A DNA stretch of 14,284 nt from Prochlorococcus marinus str. MIT 9215 (GCA_949486985.1 CATBLW010000168.1:1-14284), one strand, 5' to 3'. Positions 8,401 through 14,284 are shown, counted from the first letter of the stretch. Program-made: numbers and translations. The notes: generated by a model from the letters alone, not told the origin.

Positions 8401-8760
8401 AGGATGTTTGCCGGTGAAAGTCTCATCATCAACGGCAAGACATACGATCCACTTGAGCGCGTTACAGAGCCCGAAGAAGGCACAGTGAGGGACTACGAGC
8501 TGGCCAGCACAGATGAGCTCAAACGGTTTATTACCAACTACGACGAAGCCATCAGCAAGCTGCAACTAACAAGCCTCATGCCAATAGGGAAGTTGACAGC
8601 ACCCAGCAGGCTCTGGTCAGAGATCGAGACCGAGATTCGCAAGGCCTGCCTTGAGCGTATCGACAAGGAGTTCAACGACCTGGAGCCAGAACCACCATTC
8701 ATAACTGGATTAAAAGCTCTCTCGCGAATCCTCTCTCGCGAATGGGCTGAACGCTACTAA
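5479..8760 (+). CDS. Large protein with Hsp70/actin-fold ATPase domain
   Basis: A 1093-residue protein. Its second half carries the ATPase motifs of the Hsp70/actin superfamily in order: phosphate-1 loop V549-G-I-D552-F-G-T-S556, phosphate-2 loop D759-V-G-G-G-T-T-D, and an adenosine-type motif M897-G-G-N-G-A-R903-F. The first 540 residues have no domain I recognise. They contain a Pro/Ala-rich, probably flexible stretch at about 280-330 and a beta-rich region before the ATPase. After the ATPase comes a mostly helical tail of about 150 residues. No typical DnaK substrate-binding domain is apparent, so this is not a housekeeping chaperone. No membrane segment or signal peptide is evident. A longer reading from GTG 5434 overlaps the tubulin-like gene by 19 bases, but ATG 5479 gives a more natural start (MNNNTILNHPW); neither has a strong ribosome site. 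It likely acts with the adjacent tubulin-like GTPase. The partner and substrate are unknown. Confidence 0.78.
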   Translation: MNNNTILNHPWFPKTNPAYSGGATAGKWQGQDQAFLGRIANDLVYERANSRINSLPSPWSRALQFEQAILNPRYPTRPDLLEELFGCLATIGLWEIIGIKLEAERVDLAELSKTTDETVGAFSRSLSGQKPPADRSLYELLDGANPWDNVHILKADGQAIGFTSPTTLVCPTVHLPGPIQGMRWTSEHRFTSPKEFLSTQQRQAFADWLAYIDKELLAADDRKNSNTISAISEVLAGYVNELTAGRVGNVVLSQKSAPGLPPRPKAVSVLARGSGLQAAAATSLATVEVGDRKERPLPGATNKPVVLVDTEMPSKLGIPANEITLFGASTLEAIGGSKEKLDQQYGREIDIITPDDLFAAELYLLPGEAALTNTWLFSRLEGKPLVNDSPVTPILPLSERARDLFSSRELEKACSMRVTNSGSGMELELTVQLRISGQREPYPLVKSFPIKEENLIDEDLPVVAVWPNVSDERWNKFYIFCEDNKTGLTVDGFSDYELKTAREGQQSVKYFTSGSFPDLVKLIERGRHCGLIPVNTPSDVASTVTSWSVGIDFGTSFTNFFVNDGSGAIRRPLETRVMPLVLAQKEYQLNLLTRFFIPEDVLPKGENPPTSTALNTYGWQEEELVVPQIYHQARIQWPSSNALSMRGNGVHTGFKWKESWYQEPFLKEIALVISSNAAAAGATQVHWAVSYPSAFSRNNAKIYCKCWTNLCAELNTITGVKHKFIDDSSEGSLQTEAIAFASYFGNYLNHPMVHTACLDVGGGTTDVSIWQDNALLHQVSIPFAGRDICTRVMQLKPAFIRLLFSSGSAGDIGNNEAKLRQEPNFNSWFDNCLRYETDALLKDRIPMLRSRQDKQLVEFVSLLAISFAGVYHYLGLILRGLMKEGSLQKQAAMPVYMGGNGARFMNWLDESGRFFKGCDSDELMEKVQAMSAGFAASSSSIASTTLSDAFKDETACGLISKGVKLKGVFDPRKDRMFAGESLIINGKTYDPLERVTEPEEGTVRDYELASTDELKRFITNYDEAISKLQLTSLMPIGKLTAPSRLWSEIETEIRKACLERIDKEFNDLEPEPPFITGLKALSRILSREWAERY

Positions 8761-8770
8761 AGAGTTGTTC

Positions 8771-9688
8771 ATGGAATTCATCTTTTCTGGCATTGCGATA
8801 CTGCTCAGCCTACTCTCCTTCTATGTCGCGAGAAACAAAGCAAGTAAAAGAACACTAAAGGAGATTCTTGCAAAAAATTTAGAAATACAAAAGAAGCTGG
8901 ATACACTTCAGCATCAAGTCGAAAACGATCAGAAACGAAAAGGTTCAGCAACGCCAATAGTTAATCAAGCTGAAGTAAACTCTACTGAGATGTCAATACT
9001 TAGAACAGAAGTGGGGTACATCCGACGAGGTCAGCAGGAAAACTCGCAGAAACTTTCAATTCACGGCCAAATCCTTGAATCCTTGAAAGAGAAACAGTCC
9101 ACATCAGACTCAGTGAAAGCTCCGTCGGTAGAAAGTTTCCGGCAGAACTTTAGTACCTTCAGCGAGCCGGATAGATCCGACAAGGAAACCACTACATTCC
9201 AATCTTTAGGCTCTAAGTCCTGGTTAGGCATTGAGAAGCCAACCCAAGACCAACCTGCGAAAGACTTCTCATCTATTCAAGACTCGCCAGTTCCACCGCC
9301 CGAGCCATATGAACAGGTCGCACAACAATACCAAGATGCAATTGATCGTGGTGATAGACAGACTCTTAGACAACTGCAGTTCAAGGAACTGAATATCACC
9401 AGCGAATGTGAGGACCTATTGGTAAGGGGGAGCATTGGACAAGCAACCAAGCTTGAGGTTGTTCATGGAGGTGGGAGCTACATGGTTATCAGCGGCGAGG
9501 GGAGGTACTGGCTCTTTCCGACAGCACAAACACTTGATAGCTTCAGCTTGAACCAGCCTCAAAAGAGAATCTTTGACTATGAACGTCAATTTCTCTCAAA
9601 ACCTGTTGTGAAAAAACCTGCCGAAGTGAGAGAAGACGGTGAATCTTGGCTAGTAATTATGCAAGGACTCATCATAGTTCCTGATTGA
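8771..9688 (+). CDS. Membrane-anchored coiled-coil protein with C-terminal WLFP domain
   Basis: A 305-residue protein. Residues 3-20 (FIFSGIAILLSLLSFYVA) form an N-terminal membrane helix followed by RNKASKR, placing the rest in the cytoplasm. Residues about 26-110 are Lys/Glu/Gln-rich with heptad-like spacing and probably coiled. A low-complexity linker (about 112-180, including SPVPPPEP) leads to a short helix and a compact C-terminal beta-rich domain (about 205-305) with GEGRYWLFPT (243-251), NQPQKRIFDYERQF, KPAEV and SWLVIMQGLIIVP. The same pattern of W-L-x-P, then F, then K-P-A, then W-x-L-x-x-x-G-x-I-x-x-P recurs in the minus-strand remnant at 9745-10043 and weakly in the protein at 12705. 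ATG 8771 is preferred to TTG 8765; it lies 10 bases after the Hsp70-like stop, so it is co-transcribed. It could tether the cytoplasmic ATPase or GTPase to the membrane; the function is unknown. Confidence 0.7.
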   Translation: MEFIFSGIAILLSLLSFYVARNKASKRTLKEILAKNLEIQKKLDTLQHQVENDQKRKGSATPIVNQAEVNSTEMSILRTEVGYIRRGQQENSQKLSIHGQILESLKEKQSTSDSVKAPSVESFRQNFSTFSEPDRSDKETTTFQSLGSKSWLGIEKPTQDQPAKDFSSIQDSPVPPPEPYEQVAQQYQDAIDRGDRQTLRQLQFKELNITSECEDLLVRGSIGQATKLEVVHGGGSYMVISGEGRYWLFPTAQTLDSFSLNQPQKRIFDYERQFLSKPVVKKPAEVREDGESWLVIMQGLIIVPD

Positions 9689-9744
9689 TTCAGTAGACCC
9701 CATCTGCTCCAAAGCGGCAAGGCTATTTTCAATCTTGAGATGCA

Positions 9745-10043
9745 TCACTTCAAGTGAATATGTGTTGAAACTGCTCTGGCATCAAAGATGCAAGGCTCAA
9801 CGAGTTTCCACTTCTGGCCCAAGACAACCGATTCCAGGACCGCTGCCTAATAAGCTGAAGTATGTCCGGGAGTTTTTCTCCGCCGTTGAACCCAAATAAA
9901 CACCTGAGTGGTTGGGGTTGGTTTGTACTCTTAAGCATCCCAGGCCAAGGTATAAGGAGACACCATAGATCAGTACTCTCTATGACCAATGTCATGGCAC
10001 GCGCTGTGACTTCAAGCTCCACAGAGTCCTTTTGATCATTCAA
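9745..10043 (-). pseudogene. Frameshifted remnant of a WLFP-domain protein gene
   Basis: On the minus strand one frame (from TTG at 10043) reads SVELEVT, then STDLWCLLIPWPGMLKS, then NQPQPLRCLFGF and DILQLIR. Shifting by two bases near 9850 the next frame reads AAVLESVVLGQKWKLVEPCIFD and ends in TGA at 9745. Joined, these give the order W-x-L-x-P, N-Q-P-Q, F, (P)-A-x-V, W-x-L-x-x-x-x-I seen in the C-terminal domain of the protein ending at 9688, including an identical NQPQ. A TAG lies in frame a few codons before the TTG, so the gene also lacks its 5' part. I therefore call it a broken paralogue rather than the intact 97-codon frame it first appears to be. It points opposite to the genes on either side. 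Confidence 0.55.
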
Positions 10044-10063
10044 CTTCCTTGCTGTTAGTGAGT

Positions 10064-10204
10064 ATGCCTAGAGAAAGGCTCCAGCAAAACAGGCGCACTG
10101 ATATAGAAATCGATGATCTTCTCAAGAGGCATTTGTGGCTTAGCATGACAACAAGCTCGGCGGTTTACGCAGCGACAGGAAGCTCAGTTGCACTCTGTCG
10201 CTGA
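10064..10204 (+). CDS. Possible 46-residue small ORF or decayed fragment
   Basis: An ATG at 10064 opens a short basic frame starting MPRERLQQNRRTDIEIDDLL and ending at TGA 10202-10204. A second frame, open from 10149 to a stop near 10350, is Arg/Gln/Lys-rich (for example AEERELQIANLKKLSL) and could be its continuation after a frameshift. I recognise neither. The local base composition is compatible with decayed coding sequence. Confidence that a protein is made is low. Confidence 0.2.
   Translation: MPRERLQQNRRTDIEIDDLLKRHLWLSMTTSSAVYAATGSSVALCR
10170..10203. repeat. 9-bp stem-loop in the inter-operon gap
   Basis: CAGCGACAG (10170-10178) and CTGTCGCTG (10195-10203) are perfect reverse complements around a 16-base loop. 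A purine run follows on the plus strand, so it lacks the U-tract of an intrinsic terminator. It may be a regulatory hairpin or a relic. Confidence 0.35.
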
Positions 10205-10413
10205 AGAGAGAGAGTTACAAATCGCTAATCTCAAAAAACTGAGCCTCAACAGCAGAAAGTCCACGCGTAAGTTTTCACATCTCAACCTACGTCAGAAAAG
10301 ATTGGCCCACTCGGACTTATGGGACCTAGAAGGAAACGCTAAGCCTCCCTGACCTAGCCATCAATAAGCGGAAGATTTCAATAAGTCTGTCTAAGTCGTC
10401 GATGACAACTCTC

Positions 10414-10442
10414 TTCACAGACAAGTAAGTTGAGTATAGCTA
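10414..10442 (+). promoter_or_regulatory. Candidate sigma70-type promoter for the motor genes
   Basis: TTCACA (10414-10419) and TAGCTA (10437-10442, inside a TATAGCTAT stretch) are 17 bases apart and lie 24 bases before the ATG at 10466. Both hexamers are imperfect. A promoter here is expected because the preceding plus-strand gene ends almost 800 bases earlier. Confidence 0.25.
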
Positions 10443-10465
10443 TCTAATTACTAGGGGCATGCTTG

Positions 10466-12100
10466 ATGGAGACTGATCTGTCGATAGAGGTTGCCAAACC
10501 TATCCTGCTTACGCTGATGATTGTCGTTGCTGGTGCAGCAACCTACCTGACAAGAGCTCTCAATACTTTAATTCGCCCGATTAGCCGCCAACTAATCGAA
10601 CTCCACAAGGGCAACAATGAACGATTGGAGCCAAGGCTTCAAAACATAAAAGATAGATATATTGAACTCATGCCCCATGCAGACAATATTGACACCGCCG
10701 AATTCAGTGCGGGTGAAATAGAACGGCTGTCTCTTCGAATCCTTGGCCGAGAAATTACTGCTGCTTCGGCACATAGCTGGATTCATCAAGCCCCCGGAAT
10801 ACTTATCTCTCTAGGTCTTCTTGGAACATTCTGGGGGTTGACCGTAGGTCTGGGGAAGATCTCAGGAGCCCTTGCACCCGGTGCGACACCGGAGCAAACC
10901 ATGACCGCCCTTTCAGCGATTGTGGCACCTATGGGAACAGCATTCCAAACAAGCCTCATCGGTTTGCTACTCAGCCTTGTTGTCTTGATTACCTCGCAGC
11001 TGTTTGGTGCCAGAACCTGCCTGGAGCGGTGCGAATCCCTCCTGAGTAGCTGGCTTGAAACAGTGCTTCCGAAGGAGTTGGAAGAAAGTCTGATGTCCCC
11101 ACTAAAGAAATCGATCGATGTTTTGAATAAGACAACTAGAGCACTGCCAAGTGATATATCGGCCTCAGTTGAGAAAGCGATGAAAGAAGCCTTGGCTGAA
11201 AAGCTCGAAAAAATGTTCAACATCAGTTCAACGATCGCTTTAGAAGCTCAACAGGCAACCCGGCAACTTTCCGCGGTAGCAAGCAATCTGAGCGAAAGCG
11301 GTCAAGACTTCGTGATGGCTGCTCGTGCCTTTCAACAGAGCAAGTTCCCTGAGGCACTGCGCGAGTCGGTATCAAGCCTCCTTGAGGCTAAAGAACGGAT
11401 GACAACCAGCAGTGAAGAGCTCAATGCACAGATGCAGGAACTGAGAGATTCTCTTCTTTTAATGCAGTCGCAGTGGCAACTATTAGCTAAATCAGCCGAG
11501 GCTGAGCTTGAAACATGCCGTCTAGCGACTCAGCAAATGAACGAGGGGCTTACGCAACTTCAGACCTCATCTCAGCAATTAGGAGAGGGAGTGGAAGTCA
11601 CCGCTGTTGTAGCCAAGCAACTAAGGGAGACACGGCTCGAGGTCATGCGGGATCGAAAGCTGTCAATCAATGTTGCCGAATCAGTTAGAGAACGACTTGC
11701 TGTTGATTCCTCGATTTCAGAAACCTGCCAAGTCTTTGCACAATCTCTGGAAACAGCTCTAAAGCAATGGAACAACAACGTTAACCAACTTGACTCGCTA
11801 CGGGATCAATTCATCCAAGTCGCTATCAACGGCCGGAACGAGGATGAAGCCAAGGTTCAAAATTTAGCCGGAAAAGCCCAAGAGCTGATCCAATCGATAA
11901 ATACAAGCCTCACCAATGACCTCAGCCAAGCAATCAGCATCCAACGTGAAGCCCTTAATCAGCTTGATGGCCCCATGGGCAATGTACAACAAATAACAAC
12001 TGATCTAGTCAAGCAGCTTGAAACACTGAAAGTCCAATTAGACCAACAATCTTCTAAGTCGAGAAGGCGTTTATTCTGGGGACAAGGAGGTGAATCCTAA
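10466..12100 (+). CDS. MotA/TolQ/ExbB-family proton-channel subunit with long coiled-coil tail (ZorA-like)
   Basis: A 544-residue inner-membrane protein with three predicted helices: residues about 12-29, 110-130 (APGILISLGLLGTFWGLTVG) and 158-180 (GTAFQTSLIGLLLSLVVLI). The last two, with their small and Thr residues, are typical of the MotA/TolQ/ExbB channel core; T158 and T162 are candidate pore-lining residues. About 360 residues (185-544) follow that are Leu/Glu/Gln/Ser-rich with heptad-like character and would form a long cytoplasmic coiled-coil tail. Three helices plus a long tail is the ZorA layout in Zorya anti-phage systems and differs from the four helices of MotA. AGGGG eight bases before ATG 10466 sets the start; TTG 10463 is a poorer choice. 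The stop overlaps the next gene's start (TAATG). Five such subunits normally surround two MotB-like subunits and use ion flow to rotate. Assignment to the channel family is firm; a Zorya-type role is inferred. Confidence 0.85.
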   Translation: METDLSIEVAKPILLTLMIVVAGAATYLTRALNTLIRPISRQLIELHKGNNERLEPRLQNIKDRYIELMPHADNIDTAEFSAGEIERLSLRILGREITAASAHSWIHQAPGILISLGLLGTFWGLTVGLGKISGALAPGATPEQTMTALSAIVAPMGTAFQTSLIGLLLSLVVLITSQLFGARTCLERCESLLSSWLETVLPKELEESLMSPLKKSIDVLNKTTRALPSDISASVEKAMKEALAEKLEKMFNISSTIALEAQQATRQLSAVASNLSESGQDFVMAARAFQQSKFPEALRESVSSLLEAKERMTTSSEELNAQMQELRDSLLLMQSQWQLLAKSAEAELETCRLATQQMNEGLTQLQTSSQQLGEGVEVTAVVAKQLRETRLEVMRDRKLSINVAESVRERLAVDSSISETCQVFAQSLETALKQWNNNVNQLDSLRDQFIQVAINGRNEDEAKVQNLAGKAQELIQSINTSLTNDLSQAISIQREALNQLDGPMGNVQQITTDLVKQLETLKVQLDQQSSKSRRRLFWGQGGES

Positions 12101-12708
12101 TGGCACGATATAAACGAAGAGGCCGCGATGGTGAAACAAATTACTGGATTGGTTACACTGATCTACTCAGCACCGGATTGCTTCTTTTGTTGCTGACCAT
12201 TGCAGTAGCCGCTTTGGCGCGTGCTAACAATGAGAAGCCTCCCTTTCTGCCACTGACCGAAGAAGAATCCTTTCGATTTGGGACAGGAAGCTATCAACTT
12301 ACCTCACAGTTTAAATCAGCTCTTGACAGCAAGCTCCCCTGGATTCAGGAACAAATCAAAAAGTACAGGATTGACATCGTTGAGGTCGTGGGCCATACCG
12401 ACGGCCAACCATCACCGGGAAACAGCAATCTTGATCTGCTGCTACCAAAGGCTGATAGTTCACCGAACCTGAAGGGCTACCAAACCGGTTCCAATGCAGA
12501 CCTTGGCTTACTGAGGGCCCTGGCGGTGTCGAACCACCTCAAGGATCAGCTCGCTGCTCAGGGGATTGAAAACGTGACTATCAGACCTTATTCAGCCGGT
12601 AGTCTGATTGCTACCGATGGGAAATATTCTCCAGCAGACACCAAAGATCGAGCGGGCCGACGTCGCATTGAATTGCGCTTCACCCGTGAGGAGAAAAGTG
12701 CACCATGA
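12100..12708 (+). CDS. MotB/OmpA-type stator protein (ZorB-like)
   Basis: A 202-residue protein: short basic cytoplasmic N-terminus (ARYKRRGR), one membrane helix at about residues 20-41 beginning Y19-T-D21-LLSTGLLLLLL, then a periplasmic OmpA/MotB peptidoglycan-binding domain (about 55-197). D21 at the start of the helix occupies the place of the ion-carrying Asp of MotB and ZorB. The OmpA domain shows VEVVGHTDGQ, NADLGLLRALAVSNHL and a final DRAGRRRIELRF, the usual cell-wall-binding pattern. It would fix the channel complex to the cell wall and carry protons. Its ATG shares the A of the upstream TAA, and it shares ATGA with the downstream gene, so all three are translationally coupled. At about 200 residues it is close to ZorB and shorter than MotB. 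A flagellar role is unlikely, since no flagellar genes are nearby and cyanobacteria lack flagella. Confidence 0.86.
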   Translation: MARYKRRGRDGETNYWIGYTDLLSTGLLLLLLTIAVAALARANNEKPPFLPLTEEESFRFGTGSYQLTSQFKSALDSKLPWIQEQIKKYRIDIVEVVGHTDGQPSPGNSNLDLLLPKADSSPNLKGYQTGSNADLGLLRALAVSNHLKDQLAAQGIENVTIRPYSAGSLIATDGKYSPADTKDRAGRRRIELRFTREEKSAP

Positions 12709-13412
12709 ACAACGATCCCACACCGTTCGAAAGACTCATCAAACTTGAGCATCTGATGGATGAGCTGCAGGCACAGCTCAATCCATCCACTCCAAGGCTC
12801 GAGGAAAGTTCACCGCCCCAGCGCCATCTATGGCCTGCAGATGAGCTGCTTTTAACGCGACTCATTCGAAGGAATCCAGAGACACTCAGCGCCTATGAGT
12901 CTCCGGCTGAGCTGACCCAAACTGAGGACCAAGGGGTGCTTCTCAATCCCATTGCTGGGATCTCGCCATTCCGGCTCTGCGAATTGACGTCGGGCGACGC
13001 CGTGGTGTGGGTCACCAAAGAACATGAGAAATGGCTTTACGACACAGAGATCTTCCGAAGTGTCTTTATTGCACCAAATTCAAACGCAAGTAATGAGCCT
13101 CTTGTTTTACAGTTGTTACCGCGATTTATCCGAAAAGTTCAAGGTCGAGAATGGACACTTGATCGTCGCGGAGAAATGATACCTAGAAACCGGCCCTTCA
13201 TTGAACAAGCCAATCGGATCGAGCTCGAACAGCGCATCCAAACGATGGAACAGAAATATGCTCGAATCAGCGGAAAAATTGATAGTGAACTCAGCTTTAT
13301 GCGCTCAAAAATTCAGATACTCGAAGACCAACTTGGACATCTTCTAAAACTAGATGGCAACGAACTAGTTACCCAGCCAATAGACGAAAATAGTCTAACA
13401 AAAGGAGACTAA
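12705..13412 (+). CDS. Coiled-coil protein of unknown function, third gene of the motor operon
   Basis: A 235-residue protein, presumably cytoplasmic, with no signal peptide or membrane helix. Residues about 8-26 (FERLIKLEHLMDELQAQL) and 165-215 (ending near IQILEDQLGHLLKL) are predicted helices with coiled-coil character. The middle (about 85-160) is beta-rich: DAVVWVTKEHEKWLYDT, then F, then LQLLPRFIRKVQGREWTLDRRGEMIP. That order (W-L-x-x-T, F, hydrophobic-P, W-x-L-x-x-x-G-x-x-x-P) weakly resembles the C-terminal domain of the protein ending at 9688. Its ATG overlaps the stop of the OmpA-type gene by four bases (ATGA), so it belongs to the same transcript and probably to the same complex. 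It could be an adaptor binding the coiled-coil tail of the channel protein. No known Zorya effector (ZorC, ZorD helicase) motif is visible. Confidence 0.7.
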   Translation: MNNDPTPFERLIKLEHLMDELQAQLNPSTPRLEESSPPQRHLWPADELLLTRLIRRNPETLSAYESPAELTQTEDQGVLLNPIAGISPFRLCELTSGDAVVWVTKEHEKWLYDTEIFRSVFIAPNSNASNEPLVLQLLPRFIRKVQGREWTLDRRGEMIPRNRPFIEQANRIELEQRIQTMEQKYARISGKIDSELSFMRSKIQILEDQLGHLLKLDGNELVTQPIDENSLTKGD

Positions 13413-13441
13413 TCTAAACTAATCCAATTGCAAAATACAAC

Positions 13442-13469
13442 CATGAGAGCTTCTCCGTACTCGCTCATG
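13442..13469. repeat. Weak hairpin after the motor operon
   Basis: CATGAG (13442-13447) pairs with CTCATG (13464-13469) across a 16-base loop, about 30 bases after the motor-operon stop. There is no T-run, so a terminator role is doubtful. The rest of 13413-13600 is AT-rich with no gene. Confidence 0.25.
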
Positions 13470-13615
13470 CTTCCCCATACATGCGAACAGTATGCATATC
13501 TCGAGAGTACATCCACCAACCACATTGCTTTTAACAACTAGACAGCAATCCACTTAGAAGACTACTATTATTTCATCACAAACTCAACCCTCCACAAAAC
13601 TTGAATACTCACAAA

Positions 13616-14221
13616 ATGCTGACATTAGCTAAGAATGTAGCTCCCTTATTTATCCTGACTATCTTAGGAATTGCTCCCGTAAATGGACACGGAGGTGGCC
13701 TGGATTTACAGGGGTGTCATACAGACAAAAAGACAAGAATTAGGCATTGTCACCGTAGTGGCGTTTCTACCATTACATCAGACTCGGATATGGTAGCTGG
13801 CTTAGCGACTCTTGTCTCAATTGGTGATGGTGACACTGTTAGAGTAATTAGCGGTAAAGGGGTTAAAGTTACAATTCGCCTTGCCTGTATCGATGCCCCC
13901 GAAACATCCCATGGTGCCAGTGGAGAGTGGTCGACAAAAACTTTGAAACGGCTGATTGTTGGAAAGTCAATTTCTTTAAAACCTAAGACTAAGGATAAGT
14001 ATGGAAGAACCGTGGCTGAGATCTTTACTGAGAACATGAACATCAACCTTCAGATGGTTGAAGTGGGTGCTGCTTATGCTTATCGCCAGTACCTTAAGCA
14101 GTGCGATCAAAGCACTTATCTAAACGCCGAAACCTATGCAAGAAATAAAGGTTTGGGTGTTTGGGGTCCCTACAAGCCGGCCCAATTGCCCTGGGAGCAC
14201 CGTCGTTCGCGACGACGCTAA
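13616..14221 (+). CDS. Exported staphylococcal-type nuclease (thermonuclease homologue) with GCHxD...HCHR motif
   Basis: A 201-residue secreted nuclease. Residues about 1-24 form a signal peptide with hydrophobic core APLFILTILGIAP. Next is a small Gly/His/Cys motif, GGGLDLQGCHTDKK then RHCHR (26-47), often found beside extracytoplasmic nuclease domains. The SNase domain spans about 62-195: G70-D-G-D73-T, R88-L-A-C-I-D93-A-P-E, E104 and Y129-G-R131 match the Ca2+-binding Asp residues and the catalytic Arg-Glu-Arg of staphylococcal nuclease, so it should be active on DNA or RNA. The tail (PWEHRRSRRR) is basic. I chose ATG 13616; a TTG at 13601 adds five residues (MNTHK), and neither has a visible ribosome site. 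A gap of about 200 AT-rich bases separates it from the motor operon, so it probably has its own promoter. It may be unrelated to the putative system. Confidence 0.85.
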   Translation: MLTLAKNVAPLFILTILGIAPVNGHGGGLDLQGCHTDKKTRIRHCHRSGVSTITSDSDMVAGLATLVSIGDGDTVRVISGKGVKVTIRLACIDAPETSHGASGEWSTKTLKRLIVGKSISLKPKTKDKYGRTVAEIFTENMNINLQMVEVGAAYAYRQYLKQCDQSTYLNAETYARNKGLGVWGPYKPAQLPWEHRRSRRR

Positions 14222-14284
14222 CTCAGAACCGTCAATTGCTGCCAGTGGATTGCAGGTTTCGCTTTCTATTGGCTGTGTAAGCCA

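Larger units (their letters stand above)
9689..10465. other. 777-base gap between the two operon blocks
   Basis: No intact long gene is present. The left part holds the frameshifted minus-strand remnant (9745-10043). The right part (about 10064-10440) has short plus-strand open stretches in two frames that look like decayed coding DNA, a 9-bp stem-loop at 10170-10203, and probably the promoter of the motor genes near 10414-10442. No T-rich intrinsic terminator was found after the gene ending at 9688. Confidence 0.6.

Noticed and set aside
5479..8760. Housekeeping DnaK chaperone
   Set aside because: The ATPase domain lies after 540 unrelated residues, no typical substrate-binding domain follows, and no DnaJ/GrpE is adjacent.
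88..10195. 13-base exact direct repeat CTCAGTTGCACTC at 88-100 and 10183-10195, considered as attachment sites
   Set aside because: About one such 13-base match is expected by chance in a window this long; it does not flank the cassette sensibly, since the motor genes lie outside.
10466..12708. Flagellar MotA/MotB or ExbB/TolQ nutrient-import motor
   Set aside because: No flagellar, TonB or TolA genes are nearby; three helices plus a tail of about 360 residues and a compact OmpA-domain partner fit ZorA/ZorB better.
1..14284. CRISPR array, insertion sequence, tRNA genes
   Set aside because: No regularly spaced direct repeats, no transposase motif, and no tRNA T-arm or cloverleaf pattern were found on reading both strands.

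Overview
The window looks like a mobile or genomic-island segment of a cyanobacterium, most likely a Synechococcus/Cyanobium-type picocyanobacterium. That is an inference from moderate base composition, the style of the TM0106-type nuclease remnant, a small recurrent 'W-L-(F/I)-P' domain, and the secreted nuclease with a GCHxD...HCHR motif. No rRNA, tRNA or housekeeping gene anchors it.

Layout. The left end (1-228) has no convincing gene but carries short repeats just before a tyrosine recombinase (229-1452). Next comes a truncated 5' fragment of a RecB-like (PD-(D/E)XK, TM0106-type) nuclease gene (1587 to about 1932), which looks like decay or insertion damage beside the recombinase. From 2050 to 9688 runs a tight five-gene block: a lipoprotein with a von Willebrand A (MIDAS) motif, a four-helix membrane protein, a tubulin-like putative GTPase, a 1093-residue protein with an Hsp70/actin-type ATPase domain, and a membrane-anchored coiled-coil protein. 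A gap of about 780 bases (9689-10465) holds a frameshifted minus-strand remnant whose domain resembles the end of the preceding protein. From 10466 to 13412 there is an overlapping three-gene block: a MotA/TolQ/ExbB-type proton-channel subunit with a long coiled-coil tail (ZorA-like), a MotB/OmpA-type stator partner (ZorB-like), and a coiled-coil protein of unknown function. The window closes with an exported staphylococcal-type nuclease (13616-14221), probably a separate gene.

How the genes may work together. The ZorA/ZorB-like pair has the architecture of the ion-driven motor of Zorya anti-phage defence: three membrane helices plus a long tail, and one helix with a conserved Asp followed by an OmpA peptidoglycan-binding domain. 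No ZorC, ZorD helicase or other usual Zorya effector is present. Instead the neighbours are a tubulin-like GTPase, an Hsp70/actin-like ATPase and a vWA lipoprotein. I know of no named defence system with this gene set. The most interesting reading is a multi-protein envelope-spanning system in which a proton-driven motor signals to, or is regulated by, cytoskeleton-like NTPases. Function in defence is inference only; the protein architectures are read directly from the sequence.
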